21,652 bases of DNA. Origin: Opitutia bacterium (GTDB lineage Bacteria > Verrucomicrobiota > Verrucomicrobiae > Opitutales > UBA953). Below are positions 8,431 through 16,559 of this stretch, one piece after another (within the stretch, counting starts at the first letter, position 1; each line of letters begins with the position of its first letter). The notes beneath the pieces are model-generated. The model was given only the letters and a program-made list of their open reading frames with translations, had not been told where the DNA came from and ran no database searches. Made by a program: the position numbers and the translations under genes. The DNA lies in assembly GCA_947488485.1 (NCBI GenBank), contig CANKZO010000024.1, positions 1 to 21,652 on the forward strand, given 5' to 3'.

Positions 8431-9709
8431 GCTCCTGGTAGTCGAGGTCCTTGCCGTAGGTCTCCTCCATCTTCCAGAGCGCGAGGAAAGCGGAGCCGAA
8501 ACAAATCACGGCCAGAACGCCGGCGGCTTGCGGGGCGCTGAGCCAAGGGGCGTCCTTGGTACCCGTCAGCCAAGTGAAGCCGAGGGTGAGCAGCACAAGC
8601 GAACCACGGGCGAAATTAGGCACCGTGGTCGCGACCGTGGCGCGCAGGTTGGTGCCGAACTGTTCGGCGGCGATGGTGACGAAGATCGCCCAGTAACCCA
8701 TGCCGAGGCCGAGCAGGAAGATCAGGCCGTAGAAGCTCGTCGCGGTCCACCCCGTCGTCCCCATCAGGTAGACACCGACGCAGACGGCGCTGAACAGCAG
8801 GAAGGCGAAGACGGTCTTGCGACGGGACTTGATCAGCTGGCTGCCGAAACCGCTGCCAAAATCGCCGAACGTGAGACCGAGATAGAATAGCGCCACCGCG
8901 CGGCTGGAGAGAATCGCCCCCTCCACGCCCATGGCCGGAGCGAAGTGCGAACCGGCCCGCTGGACGAGGATACCGATCATGAACCAGGTCGGAAGTCCGA
9001 TGAGGATGCAGCGGGCGTAACGGGCGAATCGGTCCCGGCTGGTGAAGAGCGCGAAGAAGTTGCCGCGGGACACCGAGCCGGCGGACTCGACGGTCTTGGC
9101 ATGATGGAACATGCCTGACTCGCGGACACCGACGCGCATCGCGAGGAGGGCGAGGCCGAGACCGCCACCGATGAAGAAGTTCGTCCGCCAGGTGACGATT
9201 TCGGCCATGAGACCGGCGACCACCGCGCCGAACACGCCGACTGTGGCGACGAGCGCCGTGCCGTAGCCGCGACGTTCCTTGGACAGCGATTCCGACACGA
9301 GCGCGATACAGCCCCCGAGTTCGCCGGCCAGGCCGATGCCCGCGATGAAGCGCCAGGCGGCATAGGACTCGAAGCTCTGGGCGAAGCCGTTGGCGATGTT
9401 AGCCAAGGAATACAGGAGGATAGAGCCGAACAAGGTGGTCAGGCGGCCCATCTTGTCGCCGAGGATACCGAAGAAGATGCCACCGAGGAGCATGCCGGCC
9501 ATCTGCCACGACATGAGGTCGTGATACCACTGCCCACCCTTGATCAGATGCTCGAGTCCGAGATCGCGGAGGCTCTGCTCCCGCACGGTCATGAACAGCG
9601 TGAGGTCGTAGATATCGACGAAGTAGCCGAGGGCGCCGACGATGACGGCGGGATGCAGGAGATCCTTCCAGAGAGGGCGCGGCTCGGCCGGGAATGCAGG
9701 GGTGCTCAT
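8423..9709 (-). CDS. MFS transporter, substrate unknown
   Basis: A 428-residue inner-membrane carrier of the major facilitator superfamily with about twelve hydrophobic segments. The first helix has the acidic pair in GYFVDIYDLTLF (Asp32, Asp35). The loop after helix 2 carries motif A as GILGDKMGRL (81-90). Helix 4 has RFIAGIGLAGELGG (120-133), as in the sugar porter and metabolite:H+ symporter branches. A long cytoplasmic loop (ESGMFHHAKTVESAGS) separates the halves. The C-terminal motif A copy is degenerate. It begins 10 bases after the stop of the FAD-dependent enzyme and is probably cotranscribed with it, which suggests that the carrier moves a substrate or product of that enzyme. An organic acid or aromatic acid is a guess. 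Confidence 0.88.
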   Translation of the reverse strand: MSTPAFPAEPRPLWKDLLHPAVIVGALGYFVDIYDLTLFMTVREQSLRDLGLEHLIKGGQWYHDLMSWQMAGMLLGGIFFGILGDKMGRLTTLFGSILLYSLANIANGFAQSFESYAAWRFIAGIGLAGELGGCIALVSESLSKERRGYGTALVATVGVFGAVVAGLMAEIVTWRTNFFIGGGLGLALLAMRVGVRESGMFHHAKTVESAGSVSRGNFFALFTSRDRFARYARCILIGLPTWFMIGILVQRAGSHFAPAMGVEGAILSSRAVALFYLGLTFGDFGSGFGSQLIKSRRKTVFAFLLFSAVCVGVYLMGTTGWTATSFYGLIFLLGLGMGYWAIFVTIAAEQFGTNLRATVATTVPNFARGSLVLLTLGFTWLTGTKDAPWLSAPQAAGVLAVICFGSAFLALWKMEETYGKDLDYQEQK

Positions 9710-9719
9710 GACGGCGGGG

Positions 9720-11141
9720 TTACGCCTTCAGACCGTGCAGGTTGGCCATGGAAATGCCAGACAACATTGCACCGGTGACCCCCAGGAACCCTTGGTCCGT
9801 GCCGATGAGGAAGAGGTTAGAGAGATCGGTGCGGCCGTCGCGCCGCTTGACCGTGGCCCCGTAGATGGCGCCGTTGAGATGGCCGGTGAACTTGCGGACA
9901 GTCCGGGGCGTGAAGACGTCGGTCGAGGTCAGGGCGGCGTCATGCGCGGAGTCGGTGACAGCGGGCAGATGCGCCCGCGCCACGCGGTTGAGCCGGCCGC
10001 ACCACTCCTGCTTGCGGGCCTGATACTCGGGCTCGGGCAAGGCGCACCAGGCGTCGTGATTGGCGAGCGAGGTGACCCGGAGCCAACCTTCGTCCAATGC
10101 CCTGCCCTCGCCGTATTGATAATTGTTCGGAATGCAGACGACACCCGAGCGCGGGTCGACGAGGTCGGTCGGCGCCCGGTAGCTGAATCGCTCGGCGTCG
10201 CAGAAGAAGATGATGGTGTCCTGCCAGCCGAAGCCGGCGAAGGCGGCGGCGTCATAGGTCGCGATCGTCTCGGCGTAACCCAGCCGGCCGATCTCAGCGG
10301 CTGCGGCCGCGGGCGGAGCGTCCGAACGCATCCGCATGGTCTCGACGGCTCCGGCGGAGGAGTAGACGGCGTCGGCGGTGACCTCCGTGCCGTCGTCGAG
10401 GACGAGCGCGGCCGCACGGCCGGCCCGCACTTCGATCCGCGTCACGCCGCACTTCATGCGACGCTCGACGCCGTGCTCGCGGCAACGGTCGGTGAGCAGG
10501 CGGATGACCTGGCGCACGCCGACGAAAGGACGCGCGAAGCCTTCCCGAAAAAGGGAGCGCCACATGACGGCGAACTGCGAGACTTCGATGTCATCCTCGA
10601 GCGCGCTGCCGTAGAAACACGTCGGCAGGAGGAGCATGTCGCGCAGCAGCGGGTCGCCGAGCCTCTCGTCGAGAAGCGCACGGGCCGAACCGCCGTGGGC
10701 CTCGAGCGCGGCCTCGTCGAGCCCGGTGATCCAGGCGTCGAGCGCGCGGAAGCGGTCGACGGACTGCGGGAACTCGCGGGCGACGTCGGCGAGCAGGGCT
10801 TCGTAATCATTGTTCAGCCGAAGGTTCTTCCCGGCCATCGTCACGCGCGAGCCCAGCTGCGGACACAGGTCCAGCTCCTCGCGACGGATGCGCAGCTGAC
10901 GCATCAGCTTCACCAAAGGCGCGCCCTTAGCGCCTTCCGGCACCCAGTTGGTCAGCGCGTGCAGGCCGACGTCATACTTCCGCTTGCCGCGGGCGTAGAA
11001 GGAGTTGAGGCCGCCGGGGGCGTTGTGCCGCTCCAAGACCAGCACCTTCCGACCGAACATCCCCAGCCGCACGGCAGCGGCGAGCCCGGACATGCCCGCC
11101 CCGATGATGACGGCGTCGTAATGGGCGGCGGATGTGGACAC
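9720..11141 (-). CDS. FAD-dependent desaturase/isomerase-like oxidoreductase (CrtISO/RetSat-like)
   Basis: A 473-residue flavoprotein of the phytoene desaturase/carotenoid isomerase/retinol saturase group. The N-terminal Rossmann dinucleotide site is YDAVIIGAGMSGLAAAVRL (8-26), with the acidic strand end VLVLERH and the following APGGLNSFY. YDVGLHAL (56-63) matches the conserved substrate-side segment of CrtISO and RetSat. The C-terminal FAD signature is NLFLIGTDQGFLGVTGAMLSG near 438-460. The start appears to be GTG (complement of 11139-11141). It lies 43 bases after the GT9 stop. No other carotenoid gene (crtB, crtI) is nearby, so a carotenoid role is not shown. The enzyme could act on another polyene or lipid. 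Confidence 0.8.
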   Translation of the reverse strand: MSTSAAHYDAVIIGAGMSGLAAAVRLGMFGRKVLVLERHNAPGGLNSFYARGKRKYDVGLHALTNWVPEGAKGAPLVKLMRQLRIRREELDLCPQLGSRVTMAGKNLRLNNDYEALLADVAREFPQSVDRFRALDAWITGLDEAALEAHGGSARALLDERLGDPLLRDMLLLPTCFYGSALEDDIEVSQFAVMWRSLFREGFARPFVGVRQVIRLLTDRCREHGVERRMKCGVTRIEVRAGRAAALVLDDGTEVTADAVYSSAGAVETMRMRSDAPPAAAAAEIGRLGYAETIATYDAAAFAGFGWQDTIIFFCDAERFSYRAPTDLVDPRSGVVCIPNNYQYGEGRALDEGWLRVTSLANHDAWCALPEPEYQARKQEWCGRLNRVARAHLPAVTDSAHDAALTSTDVFTPRTVRKFTGHLNGAIYGATVKRRDGRTDLSNLFLIGTDQGFLGVTGAMLSGISMANLHGLKA

Positions 11142-11176
11142 AGGGCTAATCTCGGCGAAGCACGGGGCAGGTCAAG

Positions 11177-11195
11177 CGACGCCCTCAGGGCGTCG
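11177..11195 (-). terminator. Hairpin with the GT9 stop codon as its loop
   Basis: CGACGCCC (11177-11184) and GGGCGTCG (11188-11195) pair perfectly around TCA, the complement of the TGA stop of the glycosyltransferase. Downstream on the minus strand is CTTGACCTGCC, without a U-run. It may slow transcription at the end of the operon segment or be an mRNA 3'-end structure. Confidence 0.4.
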
Positions 11196-12183
11196 TGATG
11201 CGCAGGACCTCTTCCGCGGCCTGCGTGACCTGCTGGGCGGTGATCCGGGCCAGCGCGCGGTCCATGCGGGCGAGATACTCGGCGCGGGGTTCGCCGGGGA
11301 ACGTCGTGGTATCGACGCGGACGACCCGATGCACGGCGCCCCACGGACGGGCCCGGGCGTAATCAGACGGACCGAAGACCCCGACGACCGGCGTACCGAC
11401 CGCGGCGGCGAGCTGCAGGACCGAAGAATCGGCACCCAGGAAAAGCCGCGACTCCTTGATGAGCCGGGCGAGCTGCGCGAAACGCAGGCGACCGCCGGTC
11501 GACATCGCCACGGGCCCGATCAGCCCGCAGAGGGCTTCGGCCATGATGCGCTCGGCGCCGCCCGGGCCAGCCGAGACCACGATGCGTTCGACGGAACGAG
11601 AGGCGATGAGCTCGCGGGCCACGACGGCCCACTTGTCGATCTCGAGGATACGTTCCGGCCGGGTCGCACCGGGGTGGATGACGGCGAAACGTCCGGCCTC
11701 CAGCATCATGCCGTGCTCCTGCATACGCGAAGGGGCGAACCACATCGCCGGCGTCTCGGCATGGAAGCCGAGGACCTGAGAAAGCACCTCGTGATCGCGG
11801 GCGGCTTCGTGCGGATCGACCGCGGCACCGAAGACTTGCTGATGCATCAGCGGTCTGAGGTAGAACGGGGCGTGACCGCCGCAGGCCCGGACCGCGGCGC
11901 CGCTGAGCGCCACGAGGCGATGCGCCTGCGGATGACCGCCGAGCGCGACCGCGTAATCGAAACGCTGCCGGCGCAGGCGGGAAAGCAATGCCAGCAGCGA
12001 CCCCTCGGCGCCGAAGCCGATGGTTTCGACGACCGCGGGGCAGCCTTCAAGGGCGGGCTCGGAACCCGGCGTAGTGACGAAAGTCACCTGCGCGCCCGGG
12101 TGGCGCTCCCGGATCGTGCGCAGACCGGCCGTCGCGGCCAACGCGCCGCGCAGTCCGGTGAACTTGACGACTAGCAGCCGCAT
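11185..12183 (-). CDS. Glycosyltransferase family 9 (heptosyltransferase-like)
   Basis: A 332-residue GT9 protein, the family of lipopolysaccharide heptosyltransferases RfaC/RfaF, acting at the inner face of the inner membrane. The N-terminus MRLLVVKFTGLRGALAATAGL has the family's glycine-rich acceptor loop. The central HPGATRPERILEIDKW gives the linker to the donor domain. The C-terminal LFLGADSSVLQLAAAVGTPVVGVFGPSD is the nucleotide-sugar site; it has ADSSV where many members read NDSGP. Its ATG overlaps nothing but sits one base after the TGA of the ABC exporter (TGAGATG), so translation is probably coupled. This pairing points to envelope glycolipid assembly. The exact sugar is unknown. 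Confidence 0.9.
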   Translation of the reverse strand: MRLLVVKFTGLRGALAATAGLRTIRERHPGAQVTFVTTPGSEPALEGCPAVVETIGFGAEGSLLALLSRLRRQRFDYAVALGGHPQAHRLVALSGAAVRACGGHAPFYLRPLMHQQVFGAAVDPHEAARDHEVLSQVLGFHAETPAMWFAPSRMQEHGMMLEAGRFAVIHPGATRPERILEIDKWAVVARELIASRSVERIVVSAGPGGAERIMAEALCGLIGPVAMSTGGRLRFAQLARLIKESRLFLGADSSVLQLAAAVGTPVVGVFGPSDYARARPWGAVHRVVRVDTTTFPGEPRAEYLARMDRALARITAQQVTQAAEEVLRITTP

Positions 12184-12184
12184 C

Positions 12185-13990
12185 TCAGGCGAGATTCTTG
12201 GACTGATTGTCCCAGAGGCGCCGGAACAACTCGGACGAAGCGTAGACCTGCTCGCGGGGGCCGTCCGCCACGATGCGCCCGCCGTCGAAGACGAGCACGC
12301 GGCTGACGTCGCGGATGGTGCTGAAGCGGTGCGCGACGATGAGCGTCGTGCGCCCCTTCATCAGGAGGGCGAGCGACTGCTGGATGCTCCGCTCGGTATC
12401 GGTATCGAGGGCCGAGGTGGCTTCGTCGAGGATCAGCACCGGCGCGTCCTTGAGGAAAGCCCGGGCGATCGAGACGCGCTGCCGCTGGCCGCCGGAAAGA
12501 CGTCCGCCGCGCTCGCCGACCTTCGTCTGGAAGCCTTCGGGCTGCGCTTCGATGAACTCGAGCGCGCCGGCTAGGCGGGCGGCCTCGCGGACCTCGGCGT
12601 CGGTCGCCGCCGGCCGGCCGAGCCGGATGTTCTCGAGGATGGATTCGTTGAAGAGAACCGGCTCCTGGGAGACGAGGGCGATGTTGGCGCGAAGGTCAGC
12701 CTGGCGGACAGCGCGCAGGTCCTGCCCGTCGATGCGGATCAGGCCCTGCTGAGGGTCGAAGAACCGCGGGACGAGGTTGACGAAAGTGCTCTTGCCGGCG
12801 CCGCTCGGGCCGACGAGCGCGACGGACTGCCCGGCGGGAATCTTCAGCGTGACATCGGCGAGCACCGGCTCGGCCCCGTAAGCGAAACTGACGCCGGTGA
12901 ACTCCAGGTCGCCACGCACGCGGGCCAGCGGGCGGGCGTCGGCGAGGTCGGCGACCTCGACCGGCGCGCGGATGATCTCTTCGAGGCGGGCCAGGCCCGG
13001 AGCAGCCATGCTGAGCCGGCTGGTCACGCCGCCCAGCCGCTTGACCGGGCCGTAGGCGAAATAGAAAGCGACGATGAGCGAGAGCAGCTCCGGCAAGGTG
13101 AAGCCGTTCGAGGCGCCGAAGCCGATGGCGGCGGCGATACCGGCGGCCGCCGTGAGTTCGATGAGCGGAGATAGCGCCTTCTCATAGCGAACCAGCTTGC
13201 CTTGGATACGCAGGCCTTCCTGGCTGGCCTGGCTGAAGCGCTGCGCTTCGCGCTCTTGCAGGCCGTAGGCCCGGATTTCGCGGGCTGCCTGGAGATTCTC
13301 GACGGCGATGCTGTTCAGGTCGGAAGCCGATTCGAGCCCCTGCCGCGTCCGGCGCTGGATGCGCAGGGCCACGCTGCGGACGAGCAAGACCGCGGCGGGC
13401 ACGACCAGCAGGCAGGCCAGGAACCAGTAGCCGCCATCGTGCGAGAGACAGACCCAGACGACGTAACCCAAGGCGAAGACCAATGTCAGAGGCTGGACGA
13501 TCAGATCATTGGAGACATCGACCAGCACCAAACGGACCGAGTTGGCGTCCGTGATCAGCCGCGCCATCAGGTCGCCGACGGAATGCCGGCTGAAGAAGCC
13601 CAGGTGCATCTGTTGCAAGCGTGCGAAGACGTCGCGCCGGACGGCTTCGATGACACGCAGACCCGCGAGATTCAGCAGGTAGGTCGAGAAGAACTCGCCG
13701 AGCCCGCGGATCAGCATGACCACCGGGAGGAAGGCGACCGCGAAGAGCATCTCATACCCTTTCGGAAGATGCAGGATGGCGCCCCCGCCGAACTTCTCCG
13801 GCCACGAAAGCAACGGCGCCGCGCGGGCGGCTTCGTCGCCGAAGACCGCCGGAAGCACCTTGCCCATCAGGAAGGGCAAGCCGAAGGCGTTGGCGGCCGC
13901 GAAGACGATGGCCGCCAGCAAGGACAAGGTCAGCAGCGTACGGCTTCCCTTCAGGTAGGGCAGGTAAAGCTGGTAACGGCCTCGGAACAC
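12185..13990 (-). CDS. MsbA-like lipid exporter, ABC transporter with fused membrane and ATPase domains
   Basis: A 601-residue half-transporter that would act as a homodimer in the inner membrane. Residues 15-330 form the type IV exporter membrane domain with six helices. The ATPase domain follows: Walker A GPSGAGKST (394-402), Q-loop near SQEP (450-453), signature LSGGQ (498-502), Walker B VLILDE (518-523) and switch His554. Length and order match MsbA/LptA-flippase family members (about 580-600). An unusual insert of about 35 residues (GDEAARAAPL... to 80) lies between helices 1 and 2. The GTG start at 13988-13990 follows a GGGGG run. The neighbouring GT9 gene supports a lipid A or related glycolipid cargo, but a different lipid cannot be excluded. 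Confidence 0.88.
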   Translation of the reverse strand: MFRGRYQLYLPYLKGSRTLLTLSLLAAIVFAAANAFGLPFLMGKVLPAVFGDEAARAAPLLSWPEKFGGGAILHLPKGYEMLFAVAFLPVVMLIRGLGEFFSTYLLNLAGLRVIEAVRRDVFARLQQMHLGFFSRHSVGDLMARLITDANSVRLVLVDVSNDLIVQPLTLVFALGYVVWVCLSHDGGYWFLACLLVVPAAVLLVRSVALRIQRRTRQGLESASDLNSIAVENLQAAREIRAYGLQEREAQRFSQASQEGLRIQGKLVRYEKALSPLIELTAAAGIAAAIGFGASNGFTLPELLSLIVAFYFAYGPVKRLGGVTSRLSMAAPGLARLEEIIRAPVEVADLADARPLARVRGDLEFTGVSFAYGAEPVLADVTLKIPAGQSVALVGPSGAGKSTFVNLVPRFFDPQQGLIRIDGQDLRAVRQADLRANIALVSQEPVLFNESILENIRLGRPAATDAEVREAARLAGALEFIEAQPEGFQTKVGERGGRLSGGQRQRVSIARAFLKDAPVLILDEATSALDTDTERSIQQSLALLMKGRTTLIVAHRFSTIRDVSRVLVFDGGRIVADGPREQVYASSELFRRLWDNQSKNLA

Positions 13991-14016
13991 GCCCCCAGCG
14001 TGGCGAACGGGGGGCG
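13990..14016 (-). promoter_or_regulatory. Hairpin covering the exporter's ribosome-binding region
   Basis: On the minus strand CGCCCCC (14010-14016) pairs with GGGGGCG (13990-13996), seven base pairs around a 13-base loop. The 3' arm contains the only Shine-Dalgarno-like G-run and the first base of the GTG start. It could also be the end structure of the terC transcript, though no U-run follows. Confidence 0.4.
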
Positions 14017-14038
14017 AGGAGGAAACACCAAACCTCGG

Positions 14039-15085
14039 CTATTTCTTCTTCGGGAAGGCGACGGAGAACGCGATGGCCAAGGCCAAGGTGAGACCGATGA
14101 CCGACAGCGACAGCTCGGTGGGGATATGGACGCGTCCGTGATCGACGAAACGCGCAGGCATCCATGAGGCGAACTGACCGGCCGGCTGGCCCAGCGTGGC
14201 GGCCCACGGCAGGATCATCTTGAGGCCGATGAAGACGAGGACGAAGGCGAGCGCGGGCTTCAGGAAGCGGAAATACTGCATGAAGCCGGCGAGGGCGAAA
14301 TACATGGAACGCAGGCCCATGATCGCGAAGATGTTCGAAGTGAAGGCGACGAAGCGCTTCTCCTCGATCGGCAGGTTCGGCGGCAGGATGCCCAGGACGG
14401 CCGGGATGGAATCGATCGCGAAGATCAGGTCGGTGCCTTCGACGACGAGGAGCACCAGGAAGAGCGGCGTGAAGCGGCGGACGCCGTCTTCCTTGACCCA
14501 GAACTTGTTGCCATGCAGGTGCGGCGTGAGGGGGAAGAACTTCCGGGCGACTTTGACGAACAGGTTCTCATCCATGCCCTTGCCTTCATGCTCGTCGCGC
14601 GAGAGCGCCAGCTTGACACCGGTGAACAGGAGGAACGCGCCGAAGATCGGCAGCAGCCAGGTGAAGCTCTCGACGGCCGCGACACCGGCGATGATGAAGA
14701 GCGCCCGCATGGCGACGGCGCCGATGATGCCCCAGAACAGGACGCGGTGCTGGAGGTGGTCCGGGATCTTGAAGTGGGCGAAGACGAGGATGAAGATGAA
14801 CAGGTTATCGACCGAGAGGGCCAGTTCCAGGACGTAGCCGGCGGCGAACAGCTGGGCGTCCTCCGGACCGCGCCAAGCGGACAGCAGGAAGCCAAACGCG
14901 ACGGCCAGGGCGACCCAGACGACGCACCACGCCACCGCCTCCTTGAAGGAGGGCTTGTGGTCGGTCTTATTGAAGACCCCCAGGTCGAGGGCCAGCATGC
15001 TCACCACGAAGCCGAGGAAGGCCACCCAGGCCCACGCTGGAATCACCAAAGCAGCATCGGCGAGGACGGAAACGGGAAGGACCAT
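14039..15085 (-). CDS. TerC family membrane protein (Alx/TerC type)
   Basis: A 348-residue integral membrane protein of the TerC superfamily, whose members include E. coli Alx and are linked to manganese export and tellurite resistance. About nine membrane segments can be seen. The conserved acidic motifs inside the membrane are ELALSVDNLFIFILVF (87-102, Asp93) and VEGTDLIFAIDSIPAV (215-230, Glu216, Asp219, Asp225), which likely bind metal. A polar cytoplasmic loop (RDEHEGKGMDEN) separates the two halves. The C-terminus is basic (PKKK). Start ATG at 15083-15085. TTGACT at 15113-15118 on the minus strand is a good -35, but the only good -10, TCTAAT, is 20 bases away and almost touches the start codon. 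I find no yybP-ykoY riboswitch in the 92-base leader. Confidence 0.92.
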   Translation of the reverse strand: MVLPVSVLADAALVIPAWAWVAFLGFVVSMLALDLGVFNKTDHKPSFKEAVAWCVVWVALAVAFGFLLSAWRGPEDAQLFAAGYVLELALSVDNLFIFILVFAHFKIPDHLQHRVLFWGIIGAVAMRALFIIAGVAAVESFTWLLPIFGAFLLFTGVKLALSRDEHEGKGMDENLFVKVARKFFPLTPHLHGNKFWVKEDGVRRFTPLFLVLLVVEGTDLIFAIDSIPAVLGILPPNLPIEEKRFVAFTSNIFAIMGLRSMYFALAGFMQYFRFLKPALAFVLVFIGLKMILPWAATLGQPAGQFASWMPARFVDHGRVHIPTELSLSVIGLTLALAIAFSVAFPKKK

Positions 15086-15122
15086 GCATTAGAAGTTGGC
15101 TGAAACGGAGGGGAGTCAAGCC

Positions 15123-15140
15123 AGCCCGCTGATGCGGGCT
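15123..15140. promoter_or_regulatory. Hairpin between divergent terC and tRNA-Arg
   Basis: AGCCCGC (15123-15129) and GCGGGCT (15134-15140) form a perfect seven-base stem with a TGAT loop. It lies in the 92-base gap between the two divergent genes. Neither strand has a U-run after it, so it could be a leader structure or an operator. Function unknown. Confidence 0.3.
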
Positions 15141-15168
15141 TGCCCGCCCGCCCGGGAGCACGCTTAAT
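15140..15168 (+). promoter_or_regulatory. Possible promoter of tRNA-Arg
   Basis: TTGCCC (15140-15145, four of six) and CTTAAT (15163-15168, four of six) are 17 bases apart, and the -10 ends nine bases before the tRNA. The position is right; the boxes are weak. Confidence 0.35.
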
Positions 15169-15177
15169 CGGCACCGC

Positions 15178-15249
15178 GTTCCCGTAGTTCAACGGATAGA
15201 ACATTGGTTTCCTAAACCGAGGATGTGGGTTCGATTCCCGCCGGGGACA
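15178..15249 (+). tRNA. tRNA-Arg (anticodon CCT)
   Basis: A complete 72-base cloverleaf: acceptor GTTCCCG/CGGGGAC with one G-U pair, D-arm GTTC/GAAC, anticodon stem TTGGT/ACCGA, loop TTCCTAA, four-base variable loop, T-arm GTGGG-TTCGATT-CCCGC, discriminator A. The anticodon CCT reads AGG, a rare arginine codon in GC-rich genomes. The sequence continues GCG, so CCA is not encoded, unlike the other two tRNAs here. Confidence 0.95.
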
Positions 15250-15268
15250 GCGCCGCGCCGGACCGGAC

Positions 15269-16429
15269 TCAGTGCCCCTTGAGACGATACCCTTGGATGC
15301 GGGTGTTCGCCGAGCGACGGTAGATTTCTTCCAGGTCCTTGAGGGACATGAACGTCCACGGCGCCAGGATGCTTTCTCCGTTCTTGGTCAGGACGATGTC
15401 GTCCGCGACCTGGACGCAGGTGTGCAGGCCTTCGCCGTTATCCAGGAAGCATAGGACGTCGCCGAACTTGAACGGCGGGTCGATGGCCACGTACCCCGCG
15501 AGCAGATGCTCGGACGCCTTGGCGCTGTCGAGGTAGAGGTCCTTGGGCTCCTCTTCGAAGAAATTGAGCGACGTCCAATGGCAATCCGGCAGGCGACCTT
15601 TCAAGCCCATCGCGGCGGTGGGAAAAGTATAGACGCGACGGCGGGCCAAGGTCGGCAGAAACTGGGTGATGTCGATCATCTGCGGCGCCCGACGGCGCGT
15701 GATCGCCACGAGGAAGGGCGCGCGCTCGGCGTTCAGGGTGCCGGCGCTCCAATAGTCGATGAACTCCGCGCGGCCCTCCTTGAGCGGGAGCTTGAGTTCG
15801 ACCAGCAGGCTGCGGACGCGTGTGATCGTGCGGAAGACCGCGGCGATCTCTTCGGAATTCTTCGCCAAAGTCAGGAGGGCCTGGATGTCGCTGAAGACCA
15901 AGGCCGAACCCCGGCGCCAGAGTAGCTTGCGCAATAGTTCCTGCTGCGGCTTGGTGATCTCCGTTTCGGACAACCAATCTTCGACGTCCCCGCCATGGAT
16001 GAAGACCGGGTCGCGTTGGTATTCGTTCGCGGCCGACTTCGCCAGCTCGGCATAAAGGGCGGAGCGGGCTTCCTGGCTGATCGCCAAGAGATCCTCCACC
16101 TTCGGCAGGACGACCACGCTGTTGCCGCTGGCGACCACCTGGGTCGGGCTCAGCAGGCGGCCGATGACCGCGGCAGGCAGGCCGGCCTTCTCCATGATTT
16201 CCCGGACGCCTCTCTCGGTGGTCTGCTCGAAGGTCCAGCGGGTCACCGACGACGGCTTGGCGACGATGGCCAAGATGTTCTCCGGCGGCTCCAAGTAGAC
16301 GGTGCGGACCTGCAGTTCACCCCAAGGACCCGGCTTCGCGACCCAGGCGGGCTCGGCCGCGAACACGCCTGCGGCGCCGAGACATAAGGCGGAGATGAGC
16401 GCAAAGCGAAGTGACGACCTAAAGGACAC
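15269..16429 (-). CDS. Secreted protein with a possible NlpC/P60-like C-terminal domain
   Basis: A 386-residue exported protein. Residues 1-24 form a signal peptide (MSFRSSLRFALISALCLGAA), with cleavage likely after VFA at 24. I do not recognise the N-terminal two thirds. They are mixed helical and strand in character with no obvious motif. The C-terminal part has PDCHWTSLNFF (Cys283) and, about 50 residues on, FKFGDVLCFLDNGEGLHTCVQVADDIVLTKNG (His336 in parts: GDVLCF, LHTCVQVADD). A Cys at a helix start followed by a G-D-V strand and a His-led strand is the order seen in NlpC/P60 cysteine peptidases, which cut peptidoglycan. This is a motif-level resemblance only. The start is GTG (16427-16429). 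It is divergent from the NYN gene. Confidence 0.75.
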   Translation of the reverse strand: MSFRSSLRFALISALCLGAAGVFAAEPAWVAKPGPWGELQVRTVYLEPPENILAIVAKPSSVTRWTFEQTTERGVREIMEKAGLPAAVIGRLLSPTQVVASGNSVVVLPKVEDLLAISQEARSALYAELAKSAANEYQRDPVFIHGGDVEDWLSETEITKPQQELLRKLLWRRGSALVFSDIQALLTLAKNSEEIAAVFRTITRVRSLLVELKLPLKEGRAEFIDYWSAGTLNAERAPFLVAITRRRAPQMIDITQFLPTLARRRVYTFPTAAMGLKGRLPDCHWTSLNFFEEEPKDLYLDSAKASEHLLAGYVAIDPPFKFGDVLCFLDNGEGLHTCVQVADDIVLTKNGESILAPWTFMSLKDLEEIYRRSANTRIQGYRLKGH

Positions 16430-16544
16430 AACGTTTTAACATCCGTAAAACCCCGAAGTTCCAACTAAAATATTGCCGACACCCGCCTGTCCACAGCGGC
16501 GAAGGATTCGCATTGTAGAGGCGTGGCTTCCGCCGCAGGGATAG

Positions 16545-16551
16545 AAAAGGA
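16545..16551 (+). promoter_or_regulatory. Ribosome-binding site of the NYN gene
   Basis: AAAAGGA ends eight bases before the GTG at 16560. It is one of the few clear Shine-Dalgarno sequences in the window and decides this non-ATG start. Confidence 0.65.
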
Positions 16552-16559
16552 CCTTTCCC

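Noticed and set aside
9642..11198. A 518-codon plus-strand open frame opposite the FAD enzyme
   Set aside because: A shadow of the minus-strand gene with its dinucleotide-binding motif.
15086..15177. A possible yybP-ykoY manganese riboswitch before terC, suggested by GGGGAG
   Set aside because: The motif is on the plus strand, pointing away from terC, and the gap is too short for the fold.
15178..15268. Attachment site or integrated element next to tRNA-Arg
   Set aside because: No integrase and no repeat of the tRNA 3' end are visible in the window.
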